DNA from: DTU089 sp002440045
GTDB lineage: Bacteria; Bacillota; Clostridia; Oscillospirales; Acutalibacteraceae
NCBI GenBank assembly: GCA_937885695.1
Contig: CALABP010000016.1
Span: forward strand, 1 to 57,455
Direction: 5' to 3'
DNA length: 57,455 nt
The position numbers and the translations under genes are program-made. Shown here piece after piece: positions 31,776 to 40,094 of this stretch. The number at the start of each line of letters is the position of its first letter. Positions within the stretch are counted from its first letter, which is position 1. The notes below the pieces were generated by a model. That model saw only the letters and a list, made by a program, of their open reading frames with translations, had not been told where the DNA came from and made no database searches.

Positions 31776-33257
31776 TTGAATTTTGAAGAAGCAATGAAAG
31801 AATATGGCCATCAAATTACTTGCGATATATCACTCGGCGGGAAGGTATACGGCGAAGGCGATATACTTTCTGTTACGCCGCATTACGAAGGCGCACTCCT
31901 CACATCTGTTATGCGCTGCATAGATATAGAGCTTATAGGAAATGTAAACATTCGCGCGGGTTCAAACATAGATGTTGTGCGCTTCGGTGTAAAAGGAAAC
32001 GAAGATGATGAATGGCACTTCAAGGAATATAAAGGATATGTCGTATATTCTTCAGATTATTCAGCTGAGGGGAAAACAACTCTTGAATGCTACGACGCCC
32101 TTCTTCGCTCGATGATACCGTATGACCTTAATATCGACTTTTCAAACATCACATTAAAAGAATATCTTGAAACAATATGCGCTCGCCTCGGTTATACATT
32201 AAAAAGCGGCAATTTCGTGAACGCCGATGTAATTCTTGACGGGGAAAAATATAGTGAAAAAGACACGTTTAGAACGGCGCTTGACGAAATTGCCGCTGCG
32301 GCCGGCGGAACAATTATTGTTCAAGGAACGGAGCTTAGTGTGATATATCCGAGTGAAAGCGGCGTGAAAGTTGGTTGTTCGGATTTAAAATCACTGACGT
32401 TTAAAGAGCGGGTCGGGCCGATAAATACAGTGGTTCTTTCGCGCACGCCGCAGGAAGATAATGTATATCGCCAAAACTCAGAAGCTACAACCGCTATTGA
32501 AATCCGCATTGAAAATAATCAGCTTATGGATTCGCACAGGGAAGATTTTATAGACGGTATACTCGAAAGCTTGAGCGGACTTGAATATACTGCCTTTGAA
32601 GCAAATACATTCGGTATCGGTGCTCTTGAATTCGGGGATATGTTTGAAATCGAAAGCGATGACGGGACCTGCCGCAAGGTTCTTCTTCTTTCAGACGAAT
32701 TTCAAATAAACACCGGAGTAAGCGAGAAGCTTTATGCAGAAGCGCCCGAAAAGGGCTCGACTGATTACAAAGCGGCAGAAAGTGCTTTAGAAAAAGCGCA
32801 AAATCGCACAGAAATGCGCGTCGACAAGCAGGAGCAGCAAATATCCGCTGTGGTTTCACGCGTAGAATTTCTTGAAAGCGGCATCGGCGAGGTTGAAAAA
32901 AGCGTAACGGAGCTTACAACCGCAACCGAAAAGGCGATAACCGTCGGCGAGCGATATTTCGACGGCGTAAAAGAGGTTAACACCGGCACAGGCTTTGTTT
33001 TCGACAAGGACGGGTTGCACGTCAATAAGACGGGCGCAGAGACCGAGGGCACATTCAACGAAACGGGGCTTAAAGTCACAGAGGCGTCAAGCGGCGACAC
33101 ACTTCTCTTCGCCGGGTATGACGGCGAAAAGGGCGAAAGCGTTGTCGAAACAAAAAATCTTTCGGTCGAAAAATATTTTTCCATCGGGAAAAATGCAAGA
33201 TTCGAAGATTACGCCGACGACCGCACAGGCTGCTTCTATATCGGGGGTGAATATTAA
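31776..33257 (+). CDS. Tail-associated hub protein (Tal/gp44-like, TTG start)
   Basis: A TTG follows AAAGGAGGCG. The 493-residue protein starts with a hub-like beta domain (YGHQITCDISLGGKVYG), then a Gp44-like region (DFSNITLKEYLETICARLGYTLK). A coiled segment follows at about 330-385, and a tail-fibre-like part (TGTGFVFDKDGLHVNKTGAETEGTFN) at the end. It should form the tail tip hub where the receptor-binding parts attach. No peptidase motif is clear. It overlaps the next start. Confidence 0.82.
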   Translation: MNFEEAMKEYGHQITCDISLGGKVYGEGDILSVTPHYEGALLTSVMRCIDIELIGNVNIRAGSNIDVVRFGVKGNEDDEWHFKEYKGYVVYSSDYSAEGKTTLECYDALLRSMIPYDLNIDFSNITLKEYLETICARLGYTLKSGNFVNADVILDGEKYSEKDTFRTALDEIAAAAGGTIIVQGTELSVIYPSESGVKVGCSDLKSLTFKERVGPINTVVLSRTPQEDNVYRQNSEATTAIEIRIENNQLMDSHREDFIDGILESLSGLEYTAFEANTFGIGALEFGDMFEIESDDGTCRKVLLLSDEFQINTGVSEKLYAEAPEKGSTDYKAAESALEKAQNRTEMRVDKQEQQISAVVSRVEFLESGIGEVEKSVTELTTATEKAITVGERYFDGVKEVNTGTGFVFDKDGLHVNKTGAETEGTFNETGLKVTEASSGDTLLFAGYDGEKGESVVETKNLSVEKYFSIGKNARFEDYADDRTGCFYIGGEY

Positions 33258-34918
33258 TGTCGGTAACGCTTCAAACAAGCGTTTCGCAGGGGTCACAAAG
33301 TGTTTCAGATAATACGACGGTTATTTCAATCGAAAGTAAGGTTATTTCAACATATGGGTCATATAACCTTGAATCGCCGCCCGGCAAGTACGAAGTGCGA
33401 AAGAACAGCGCTTCGGGCGCAGTAATCGCTTCGGGAAGCTTCAAAAGCAATTATTATGCGAACACAACTACTACGATTTTTTCAAAAAAAGTTACCGTTC
33501 CGCACGAATCGGACGGCACACGCACCGTTTATGTTAAGGTCACTTTCGACGATGGTGTTCACGTCGGAGAGCATAAAAGCGAAATCACCAAAACGCTTTC
33601 AACAATCCCGCGAACATCGGGCGTTTCGGCCGTAGCCTGCAATATCGGAGCTTCGACGGTTATCACGATAAACAGAGCTTCGGATACCTTCACACACACG
33701 CTTCAATACGGTTACGGCGCATCGCCGTCGAGTTTTTCAAACATTGTTACAAAAACCAAAGCGGCAACATACGGCTGGACCGTGCCTGCCGCGGCATACG
33801 CTTACTGCAAAAATGCGCAATACACATACATCACTATAAGATGTTACACATACAGCGGAGCGACGAATATCGGATATAAAGATTGTACATTCAAAGCGGC
33901 GGTTGATAAAGATGTTTCTTCGCCCGCCGTTACTCTCACTGCGGCCGATGCAAACACGCATGCCGTTGCTCTTACAGGCTCTTCGGAGCGCCTGATAAAA
34001 GGCGTGAGCACTGTAAACTTCACGGCAAGCGGCGCGGCAAAAAATAGTGCGAGCCTTTCAAAAATCAATGTATCTTTAGGCGGCACTAAAAAGGAAAGCG
34101 GCTCTTCGCCGTTTTCGGGTGAAATATTAAAAGCTGCGGCGGCTGTTCTGACCGCCACGGTAACGGACAGCCGAGGGTTTACAGCATCTGCAAGCAAAAC
34201 CTTCGGCTTCGTCGATTATTCAGAGCTTACAATCGGCGCCGATGTTTCACGGAAAACGCCGACGGGCGATGTTCTGAAAGTCTCACTTTCGGGCGCCTAT
34301 TTCAATGGAAGCTTCGGCGTGACCGCAAATTCACTTTTGCTCAAATATCGCAAAGCGGAAACGCGCGAGGCTTTAAGCTCCGCCGAATACGTTGAAATAT
34401 CCGCGGCGCCTACGTTTCAAAACGGGCGCTACAGTTTGTCTTTAGAGCTTTCAGGCTTCGATTACGACAAAGAGTATTATATTTCATTTTCGGCGTCAGA
34501 TGCCGTTTATGACGGCACACAGGGGTATGCCGCGAAAGAGATTACACGCGTTCTTCCGCGCGGCGTGCCGGTATTTGATTGGGGCAAAAGCGATTTTAAT
34601 TTTAATGTACCCGTTACAATTAAAGGCAGCACCGCTTGGTACGGCAAAAATTTGAAGATAGCCGCCGGCAGCGCTTCCATAACGCCTACGCCGAATCAGC
34701 CGACAAGCTGCGCGATAGAGTTTTCGGAAGGCGCATTCGATAAGGCGCCTTATGTATTGCTTACGCCAGTGACCCAAAGTCCCGGAACGGCAGTTTTGGG
34801 CGTAGGCGTTCGCGACGTGACAAAAAACGGCTTCACGATATGGCTGATGAGAACAAGCGATGTCGAAACGTGGGTGCAGTGGCTTGCAATATCACTTGAT
34901 GAAAGCGAGGAATTATGA
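33257..34918 (+). CDS. Tail fibre protein (DUF859 siphovirus type)
   Basis: The 553-residue product is rich in Ser, Thr and Ala beta repeats, with SGSFKSNYYANTTTTIFSKKVTV near the start and EITRVLPRGVPVFDWGKSDFNFNVPVTI near residue 430, the hallmark of DUF859-type minor structural proteins. The last 90 residues form a small terminal domain with WVQWLAIS. It would take part in host surface binding. Its stop overlaps the next gene by 4 bp. Confidence 0.85.
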   Translation: MSVTLQTSVSQGSQSVSDNTTVISIESKVISTYGSYNLESPPGKYEVRKNSASGAVIASGSFKSNYYANTTTTIFSKKVTVPHESDGTRTVYVKVTFDDGVHVGEHKSEITKTLSTIPRTSGVSAVACNIGASTVITINRASDTFTHTLQYGYGASPSSFSNIVTKTKAATYGWTVPAAAYAYCKNAQYTYITIRCYTYSGATNIGYKDCTFKAAVDKDVSSPAVTLTAADANTHAVALTGSSERLIKGVSTVNFTASGAAKNSASLSKINVSLGGTKKESGSSPFSGEILKAAAAVLTATVTDSRGFTASASKTFGFVDYSELTIGADVSRKTPTGDVLKVSLSGAYFNGSFGVTANSLLLKYRKAETREALSSAEYVEISAAPTFQNGRYSLSLELSGFDYDKEYYISFSASDAVYDGTQGYAAKEITRVLPRGVPVFDWGKSDFNFNVPVTIKGSTAWYGKNLKIAAGSASITPTPNQPTSCAIEFSEGAFDKAPYVLLTPVTQSPGTAVLGVGVRDVTKNGFTIWLMRTSDVETWVQWLAISLDESEEL

Positions 34919-35925
34919 GGAATATTAATATCGAAATAAAAGACCGCGTCGCCACGGTCGAAAAAAATGCATTTTTGCTTTGCGGAAATACAGACCAAAC
35001 GGTCACGTTTTCATTTGATGCCGAGTGGAATGCGATAAGTTCAAAAACGGCTCTCTTCGTTTATTCCGAAGAGGGTATGACAAAATTTAAGAAAAAGAAG
35101 TTCAGCGGAAATTCAATAAAAGCGCCGCTCTTAACGAACGTCAGCACCGTCAGAGTCGGCGTTATCGGCGGCGAAATAATGGCAACTACATCTGTTTCCG
35201 TTCAAAGCAGAAGCTCAATTTTGTGCGATGCGAAAATTCGCCCCGAGGATATAGACGACGGATATACGGAATATGTCGGCGCCGACGGCTTTATAGACGA
35301 GCTTCTTTCGAGCAACATTTTTAATAAAGCAAAAGTTTCAAGCGGCTTGTATGTGAACGTACTCACGGGCGAAATGACAGAGAGCGAAGATTATTATGCT
35401 ACGGGCTTTATGCCCGTCGAAGTCGGAAAAACATATACGTTCAAGACGTATGATTTCTTCGGCGAAAACAAAGCAGTCGCCGCTCTCTACTCAAAAGATA
35501 AAACATACATCGGATACACGGATACGGATGAAGTGAGCATTTCTCAAAGCGGCATTGCAACACTCATGCTTACGCCCATTATATCAAAAGAGGGCTACAG
35601 CGCGGCAGATGTGAAGTACTGCCGCGTAAACTTTGCTTCGGACGATATAGACACATTTATGTTTTATTCGGGCGCTGATTACCCGGAAGAATATGAGCCG
35701 TACAGCCGCGTTGTCAAACTTGATGAAGACGTTCGGCTTTCAGATAGCATCATAAGCACACTTAAGGAAATGTTCGTTTCGCCCGAAGCGCTCAATTCAG
35801 CCGTGAAAGCGGCCACTGAAAGCGCAGTGCTGTTTTCCGACGAAAGCAATAAAATGTCGTTTCAGCTCGCCTCTGACGGCGGGATTATTTTAAAAATATC
35901 AAAAAGAACGGAGGAAACAGAATGA
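34915..35925 (+). CDS. Baseplate or fibre-attachment protein (BppU-like N terminus)
   Basis: Residues 1-110 form a beta-sandwich start like upper baseplate proteins (INIEIKDRVATVEKNAFLLCGNTDQTVTFSFD, VRVGVIGG). Residues about 140-260 read as a carbohydrate-binding-like beta domain (VEVGKTYTFKTYDFFGENKAVAALYSKDK), and the C terminus is helical. It is coupled to the preceding and following genes. The domain names are tentative; a role in fibre assembly follows from position. Confidence 0.68.
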   Translation: MRNINIEIKDRVATVEKNAFLLCGNTDQTVTFSFDAEWNAISSKTALFVYSEEGMTKFKKKKFSGNSIKAPLLTNVSTVRVGVIGGEIMATTSVSVQSRSSILCDAKIRPEDIDDGYTEYVGADGFIDELLSSNIFNKAKVSSGLYVNVLTGEMTESEDYYATGFMPVEVGKTYTFKTYDFFGENKAVAALYSKDKTYIGYTDTDEVSISQSGIATLMLTPIISKEGYSAADVKYCRVNFASDDIDTFMFYSGADYPEEYEPYSRVVKLDEDVRLSDSIISTLKEMFVSPEALNSAVKAATESAVLFSDESNKMSFQLASDGGIILKISKRTEETE

Positions 35926-37250
35926 GTGAAATTTCGATAGACCTTGTAAAAAACAGCACGCTTGAAGTTACGAACAAGCTCCTTGCCGCAATCGCTTCAA
36001 ACACGGGCGGCTTGACTATCAAGAGCTTTTCAGACTTTCAGCAGCTTACAAGGCTCGGGCTTGCAAGCAAGGTCGTGAGCATAGGCGACCAGATTAGTTG
36101 TGAAAAAGCCACTTCTATCACGGCGGCGGTCAGCGGCACTGGCGTGACGGCGGCTACGGTCGATTTTGAAAAGTTTAGGAAAGCAACCAAAACCACAGCG
36201 GGGGCATATGCCTTTAATTATGACGGCGCGTGGAAGCTTGACGGCAAAGCGGCAGACCTCGCCGCATACGGTATTGCTGTTACGGGCACACCCGCAAACG
36301 GAGATGTTGTAACCGTGACCGAAAAGACAGAGACGCTTGTGTGGGATATTTTAGATTTTGATAAGGATACACCGAGCGATAAAAAACTTACTCACACAAT
36401 CGCCCTTATGCTTCACGATTGCAGTGCAAAAGCTCAGTTCGACCAAAAAGAAGCAATATATTTCGCTTCTTCGGCTCTTTCAGCGGGAACGCATAACTTC
36501 ACCTTGCCGAGCGATTATGAAAGTGAGGGCGGCGGCAAAACGTATCAGTTCACGCTTGCGAACGCTGTGCCGAAAAACGGGCAGATTGTTTTCGCTTGGA
36601 ATTACGGGCAGCAAGCTCTTGACTCGAAAATTTCAACGTATTCATCGGCATCTTCGGCATCCCCGATTGAAACAGTTTCAGTCGCCGAAGGAAACGGCGG
36701 AACAGCTCTTTCGCCCCTGAATGTTTCACCTCGTATTAGATATGCGTCGAACAGATACAGTCAGTCGTCAGTCAGGCAGAAAATAAATTCGCAAAAAGCG
36801 GCGAATGCATGGTGGAGCGCGGCGAGTAATTATGACAGACCGCCTGCGGACGCGAATAAGCCGGGTTTTCTCTACGGGGTTGAAGATGATTTTATAAACG
36901 CATTGTGTAAAGTCGATAAAACTTGCGCATTAAACACTGTTACGGACGGCGGCGGGAGCGAGACTGTAAGCGATTATCTCTTTTTACCGTCGCAAACAGA
37001 AGTTTACGGCGGCGGAAGCGAAGGCGTCGCATACGAGTTTTTCTCTAAATTTTCAGACCTTTCCGCTCCGGGTGTCGGCAACGATGCAAACCGCATTAAA
37101 TACAACGACGGGGCGGCGTTTATATATTGGACACGAAGTGTTTCGCCGACCACAGCATTCGGCATTATAGCCGTAAGACAAGCAGGTAATCTACTGAATT
37201 TAGCAGCCAACAACGAAACGGGCATAGCCCCCATCTGTTTTATAGGTTAA
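35922..37250 (+). CDS. Tail fibre tip protein with C-type-lectin-like (DUF6273-type) domain
   Basis: The 442-residue product has a helical start (MSEISIDLVKNSTLEVTNKLLAAIA), a middle beta part and, from about residue 150, a lectin-like region. Motifs are KTYQFTLANAVPKNGQIVF, DDFINALCKVDKTC, DYLFLPSQTEVYGGG and the end IYWTRSVSPTTAFGIIAV, ending GIAPICFIG. This fold displays variable surface residues and is often the receptor-binding tip of gut phages. No reverse transcriptase or template repeat lies in the prophage, so it is not shown to be diversified. Confidence 0.8.
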   Translation: MSEISIDLVKNSTLEVTNKLLAAIASNTGGLTIKSFSDFQQLTRLGLASKVVSIGDQISCEKATSITAAVSGTGVTAATVDFEKFRKATKTTAGAYAFNYDGAWKLDGKAADLAAYGIAVTGTPANGDVVTVTEKTETLVWDILDFDKDTPSDKKLTHTIALMLHDCSAKAQFDQKEAIYFASSALSAGTHNFTLPSDYESEGGGKTYQFTLANAVPKNGQIVFAWNYGQQALDSKISTYSSASSASPIETVSVAEGNGGTALSPLNVSPRIRYASNRYSQSSVRQKINSQKAANAWWSAASNYDRPPADANKPGFLYGVEDDFINALCKVDKTCALNTVTDGGGSETVSDYLFLPSQTEVYGGGSEGVAYEFFSKFSDLSAPGVGNDANRIKYNDGAAFIYWTRSVSPTTAFGIIAVRQAGNLLNLAANNETGIAPICFIG

Positions 37251-37264
37251 GGAGGCAAAAACAT

Positions 37265-37738
37265 ATGTTCAAATATAAATCTGTAAAAGACCAAATGCTT
37301 GAATCACGTCGGGCAGTTGAGCAGTCACAAGCCCGTCAGCAGAGCCTTGAAGCGGCTACAGCCATAGCTTTTGTTACGCTCGCCGAAAGCGGCAGCATAG
37401 ATGACGTGACCGCCGTAGAGCACACGTCGCTCTTCGCGCCTTGGGCGGCTTCGGTCGCTTATAAGGCGGGTGACATCAGAGAATACGAGGGCAACTTATA
37501 TCGTTGCGCGCAAGCACATACGTCGCAAGCGGATTGGGCGCCTGATAAAGCAGCTTCTCTCTGGTCGAAAATCGGAGACCCCACGGTCGAATATCCTGAA
37601 TGGGTTCAGCCCATCGGTGCACACGACGCTTATAACAATGGCGACAAGGTTTCACATAGCGGTAAGAAGTGGGCTTCAACCGCTGACAATAACGTTTGGG
37701 AGCCGGGCGTATACGGCTGGGAAGAAGTTTCAAAATAA
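37265..37738 (+). CDS. Protein with two CBM5/12-like carbohydrate-binding modules
   Basis: The 157-residue product starts after AAGGAGG. A helical start (KSVKDQMLESRRAVEQSQARQQSLEAATA) is followed by two chitin-binding-type repeats: FAPWAASVAYKAGDIREYEGNLYRC with WSKIG, and WVQPIGAHDAYNNGDKVSHSGKKW with YGWEEV. Such modules bind cell-wall or surface glycans. Between the fibre and lysis genes it is probably a tail or accessory wall-binding protein. Confidence 0.82.
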   Translation: MFKYKSVKDQMLESRRAVEQSQARQQSLEAATAIAFVTLAESGSIDDVTAVEHTSLFAPWAASVAYKAGDIREYEGNLYRCAQAHTSQADWAPDKAASLWSKIGDPTVEYPEWVQPIGAHDAYNNGDKVSHSGKKWASTADNNVWEPGVYGWEEVSK

Positions 37739-37761
37739 TTGATTTTTAGGAGGATTTCAAA

Positions 37762-38187
37762 ATGTTAAAAACTGTTGTTTGTTTGTCTGCCGGCGCCGTG
37801 TTCGGCACTGTGGCCGGGCTTCTCGGCGGATGGGACGCCGCCGTGCTCACATTGCTTATTTTTATGGCAGTAGATTTCTGCTCCGGCGTCGCTCTTTCAC
37901 TTATTTTCAAAAAATCGCCGAAAACTGAGAACGGCGCTTACGAAAGCAAAGCGGGCTTTAAGGGGCTTTGCCGCAAAGGTATGATTATTTTAATCGTGCT
38001 CGTGGCAACTCGCCTTGATATAATGCTCGGGGCTACATATATTCGCGATGCCGTGTGTATTGCGTTTATAGTGAATGAGCTTATTTCAATTATAGAAAAC
38101 GCCGGGCTTATGGGCGTGCCTATTCCCGCGGTGATAACAAACGCAATCGAAGTGCTTAAAAAGAAGGGCGGCGAAAGCGATGATTAA
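37762..38187 (+). CDS. Holin (phage_holin_4 type)
   Basis: The 141-residue membrane protein has hydrophobic segments around AGAVFGTVAGLLGGWDAAVLTLLIFMAVDF, GMIILIVLVATRLDIMLG and AVCIAFIVNELISIIENAG, and the family motif KAGFKGLCRKGM. It forms the timed membrane lesion that releases the endolysin. It ends in a charged tail and overlaps the lysin gene by 8 bp. Confidence 0.9.
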   Translation: MLKTVVCLSAGAVFGTVAGLLGGWDAAVLTLLIFMAVDFCSGVALSLIFKKSPKTENGAYESKAGFKGLCRKGMIILIVLVATRLDIMLGATYIRDAVCIAFIVNELISIIENAGLMGVPIPAVITNAIEVLKKKGGESDD

Positions 38188-39100
38188 GGGAATAGACATT
38201 TCAAAGTGGCAGGGCGATTTTGACCTTGCCGAAGCAAAAGCCGAAGGTCAGGAGTTTGTCATAATAAAAGGCGGCGGAGGTAACGACGGACTTTACGTTG
38301 ACCGCTGTTTTGAAGCCAACTACAAAAAGGCGAAGGCGCTCGATATGCCCGTAGGCTGTTATTTTTTCAGCCTTGCAAAAAGCGAAGCGGAAGCCCTAAA
38401 AGAAGCCGAATATTTTTATGAAAGCTGCCTTAAAGGCAAGCAGTTCGATTTGCCCGTATACATAGATGTAGAGGGCGAAATGCTCAAAATCGAAAAATCA
38501 AAGCTTACGGCAATCATAAAGGCTTGGTGCAATACGCTTGAAAAGAAAGGCTATTTTGTCGGCATATACGCTTCTCTTTCGACCTTTGAAAGCAGAGTAA
38601 ATGACGAGGAGCTTGCCATATATACGCACTGGGTTGCGCACTGGGCAAATGAATGCGGCTACAAGAACAAAAGCATTCTCGGCATATGGCAGTTCGGCGG
38701 CGAAACGAATCCGCTAAGAAGCAACAAGGTCGCGGGCGTTGTATGCGACCAAGATTATATGCTCATCGACTATAGCGATGTTATTAAAAATAAGGGTTTC
38801 AACGGCTTCAAGAAATCCGCGAAAAAGAGCCTTGATGAAGTCGTGAAAGAGGTCCTTGACAGCGAGTGGGGTAACGGTGCCGAAAGAAAAAAACGCCTTG
38901 AAGCGGCGGGTTATGATTATGCCGCGGTTCAGGACAGAGTAAATTATGTTTTGCAAAGTCGCTTCAACGACGTCGTGCTTGAAGTCATAAGGGGCGAGTG
39001 GGGCAACGGCGCCGAAAGAAAAAAGCGCCTTGAAGCAGCGGGCTATGATTATGCCGCTATTCAAAAGCGCGTGAATGAATATTATAAGAAAAATAAATAA
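38180..39100 (+). CDS. Endolysin: GH25 muramidase with two CW_7 repeats
   Basis: The 306-residue lysin begins with GIDISKWQG (Asp6). The catalytic pair appears in YIDVEG (Asp96 and Glu98), with WAHWANECGYKN-type strands and IWQFGG typical of GH25. The C terminus has two CW_7 (Cpl-7) repeats of nearly the same sequence: VVKEVLDSEWGNGAERKKRL and VVLEVIRGEWGNGAERKKRL. It cuts the glycan chain of peptidoglycan between MurNAc and GlcNAc. No signal peptide, so it depends on the holin. A strong terminator follows. Confidence 0.95.
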   Translation: MIKGIDISKWQGDFDLAEAKAEGQEFVIIKGGGGNDGLYVDRCFEANYKKAKALDMPVGCYFFSLAKSEAEALKEAEYFYESCLKGKQFDLPVYIDVEGEMLKIEKSKLTAIIKAWCNTLEKKGYFVGIYASLSTFESRVNDEELAIYTHWVAHWANECGYKNKSILGIWQFGGETNPLRSNKVAGVVCDQDYMLIDYSDVIKNKGFNGFKKSAKKSLDEVVKEVLDSEWGNGAERKKRLEAAGYDYAAVQDRVNYVLQSRFNDVVLEVIRGEWGNGAERKKRLEAAGYDYAAIQKRVNEYYKKNK

Positions 39101-39121
39101 GCCGCATAAAGCGGCATAGTT

Positions 39122-39156
39122 AAAGCGGGTAGGCGATGAGCTTACCCGCTTTTTTC
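39122..39156 (+). terminator. Terminator of the late operon
   Basis: AAAGCGGGTA (39122-39131) pairs with TACCCGCTTT (39143-39152), followed by seven T ending at 39155. It lies 22 bp after the lysin stop and protects the attR side. Confidence 0.9.
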
Positions 39157-39206
39157 ATTTTAAATCTCGCCGTTCGATATAATCTTTGAAGCGCGGACCG
39201 CTCCCT

Positions 39207-39221
39207 ATACTACCACTAAAA
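39207..39221. repeat. Right arm of attP inverted repeat
   Basis: ATACTACCACTAAAA is the inverted partner of 4083-4097 (14 of 15 bases). Next to it, GCAGTAC and GTACTGC (39222-39228 and 39237-39243) form a further 7-bp inverted repeat around the core. Confidence 0.75.
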
Positions 39222-39323
39222 GCAGTACGCACCGCCGTACTGCGTTAATATAATTTGTGCATATTTGGGGTTCGGGTTTTTGATGTTTACCGGATACTGC
39301 AATTTCTTTTCATAACTGAACAT
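39216..39323 (-). pseudogene. cotJC: cotJC, 5' part (truncated by prophage)
   Basis: From the ATG at 39323 the frame encodes FSYEKKLQYPVNIKNPNP then KYAQIILTQYGG, the standard CotJC N terminus, for 31 codons to the core at 39231. It then runs four codons into the prophage (AYCF) and ends at TAG. In the lysogen only a 35-residue fragment can be made. The start codon lies 4 bp after the end of cotJB, so the operon order cotJA-cotJB-cotJC is intact apart from the insertion. Confidence 0.93.
39231..39242. other. attR: attR core
   Basis: This is the second copy of ACCGCCGTACTG, with prophage on its left and the 5' part of cotJC on its right. The codon boundary of cotJC falls exactly at 39231. Confidence 0.88.
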
Positions 39324-39326
39324 AAA

Positions 39327-39578
39327 TCAGTTTTCACCCCTTTCAACATCCCACGGCCACGGGTCGCTGAGCCATTGGCAGTTTTCGCAATTTCCCGAAG
39401 AAAGCGCGCCGTACTTTTCTTCATATTCTTTTTTAAGAGCGGCGGTTTCGGCGCTGTATTTCTCGCACATTTCAGCCGCGGTGCGGTCGCACGGATGCGT
39501 GTCGAGATAGAGGTGAAGCTCCCACAGCGCAAACTGCGAAGCGGAAAGTCTGAGAAGAAGTTTTTTTCGTTCATTCAT
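39327..39578 (-). CDS. cotJB: CotJB, spore coat protein
   Basis: The 83-residue protein (LLLRLSASQFALWELHLYLDTHPCD, then YEEKYGALSSGN and the end WPWDVERGEN) matches CotJB, a small spore coat protein. The start overlaps the stop of cotJA by 4 bp and its TGA is 3 bp from the cotJC start. The protein should be made in the mother cell and deposited in the coat. The presence of this operon shows that the host belongs to a sporulating lineage. Confidence 0.93.
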   Translation of the reverse strand: MNERKKLLLRLSASQFALWELHLYLDTHPCDRTAAEMCEKYSAETAALKKEYEEKYGALSSGNCENCQWLSDPWPWDVERGEN

Positions 39579-39808
39579 TTTTTCTTCCCTCCCAAAAACG
39601 GCTTGTTAAGCACCGTGAACAGCGTGCCGTTTTTAAGGGCTTCGCCGGTTTCATAAGACGTTCTGTCGAGCTGATATGGAATGTATGCCATTGTTACGTC
39701 TGCGTCGCGCGGAAAAGCCGTCGCCGGGCAGGATGTTTCTGCTTTCATATCCTTTTCGACAAGCTTTGCCGCCGCAACAGACATATCAAAATCATTTGCG
39801 TTAGCCAT
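39575..39808 (-). CDS. cotJA: CotJA, spore coat-associated protein
   Basis: From the ATG at 39808, preceded by GGAGATTTAA, the product is 77 residues: ANANDFDMSVAAAKLVEKD, later PQ-type conserved core VTMAYIPYQLDRTSYETG and EALKNGTLFTVLNKPFLG, the classical CotJA signature. Earlier in-frame starts lack a ribosome binding site. It is the first gene of the cotJ operon. Confidence 0.93.
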   Translation of the reverse strand: MANANDFDMSVAAAKLVEKDMKAETSCPATAFPRDADVTMAYIPYQLDRTSYETGEALKNGTLFTVLNKPFLGGKKK

Positions 39809-39833
39809 TGTTAAATCTCCTAAAAAGATTATT

Positions 39834-39871
39834 GGCGCCGTTTCGCGCCGACCGAGCGTTTTTTGTCGGTC
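39834..39871 (-). other. Two hairpins in the cotJ leader
   Basis: GGCGC with GCGCC (39834-39849) and GACCGA with TCGGTC (39850-39871) lie head to tail in the leader of cotJA. Upstream on the minus strand, CGTATAATG may be part of a sporulation-type promoter, but I cannot assign the sigma factor. The remaining bases to 40094 show no gene. Confidence 0.4.
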
Positions 39872-40094
39872 TTTTACATTATACGAAGCCCCGCGAGATT
39901 TGTTACCGCCGAGAGTCACAGATGTTAAAAGCAAATTAACAGTGCGAAACAGTGCGAAATATCGCTAAAATGCTTGAATTTGAAACGCAAAGATGATATA
40001 TTATTTTTGTAAAGTTTTATTTTTCAAATGCAAAACAAAATGCGCGGCAGACTGAATATATCTGCTCATTGATTTTAAAAAGCGGGTGATTTTT

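Larger units (their letters stand above)
4070..39242. mobile_element. Serine-integrase siphovirus prophage inserted in cotJC
   Basis: The element is bounded by direct repeats of the 12-mer ACCGCCGTACTG at 4070-4081 and 39231-39242. The excised circle would be 35,161 bp. It carries, in order, a large serine recombinase, a lysogeny control region, an early or replication region, a late regulator, packaging, head and tail genes, holin and lysin. Every module needed for a long-tailed non-contractile phage is present and no gene looks broken. The tape measure and tail-tube genes without sheath genes indicate a siphovirus. The insertion splits the third gene of the cotJ operon, and precise excision would restore it in frame. 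Confidence 0.95.

Noticed and set aside
37100..37250. Diversity-generating retroelement
   Set aside because: The lectin-like end would suit a variable region, but there is no reverse transcriptase, no Avd-like gene and no template repeat in the window.
39255..39656. Plus-strand protein across cotJB
   Set aside because: It is the antisense reading of the well-supported cotJB and cotJA genes and has no start signals.
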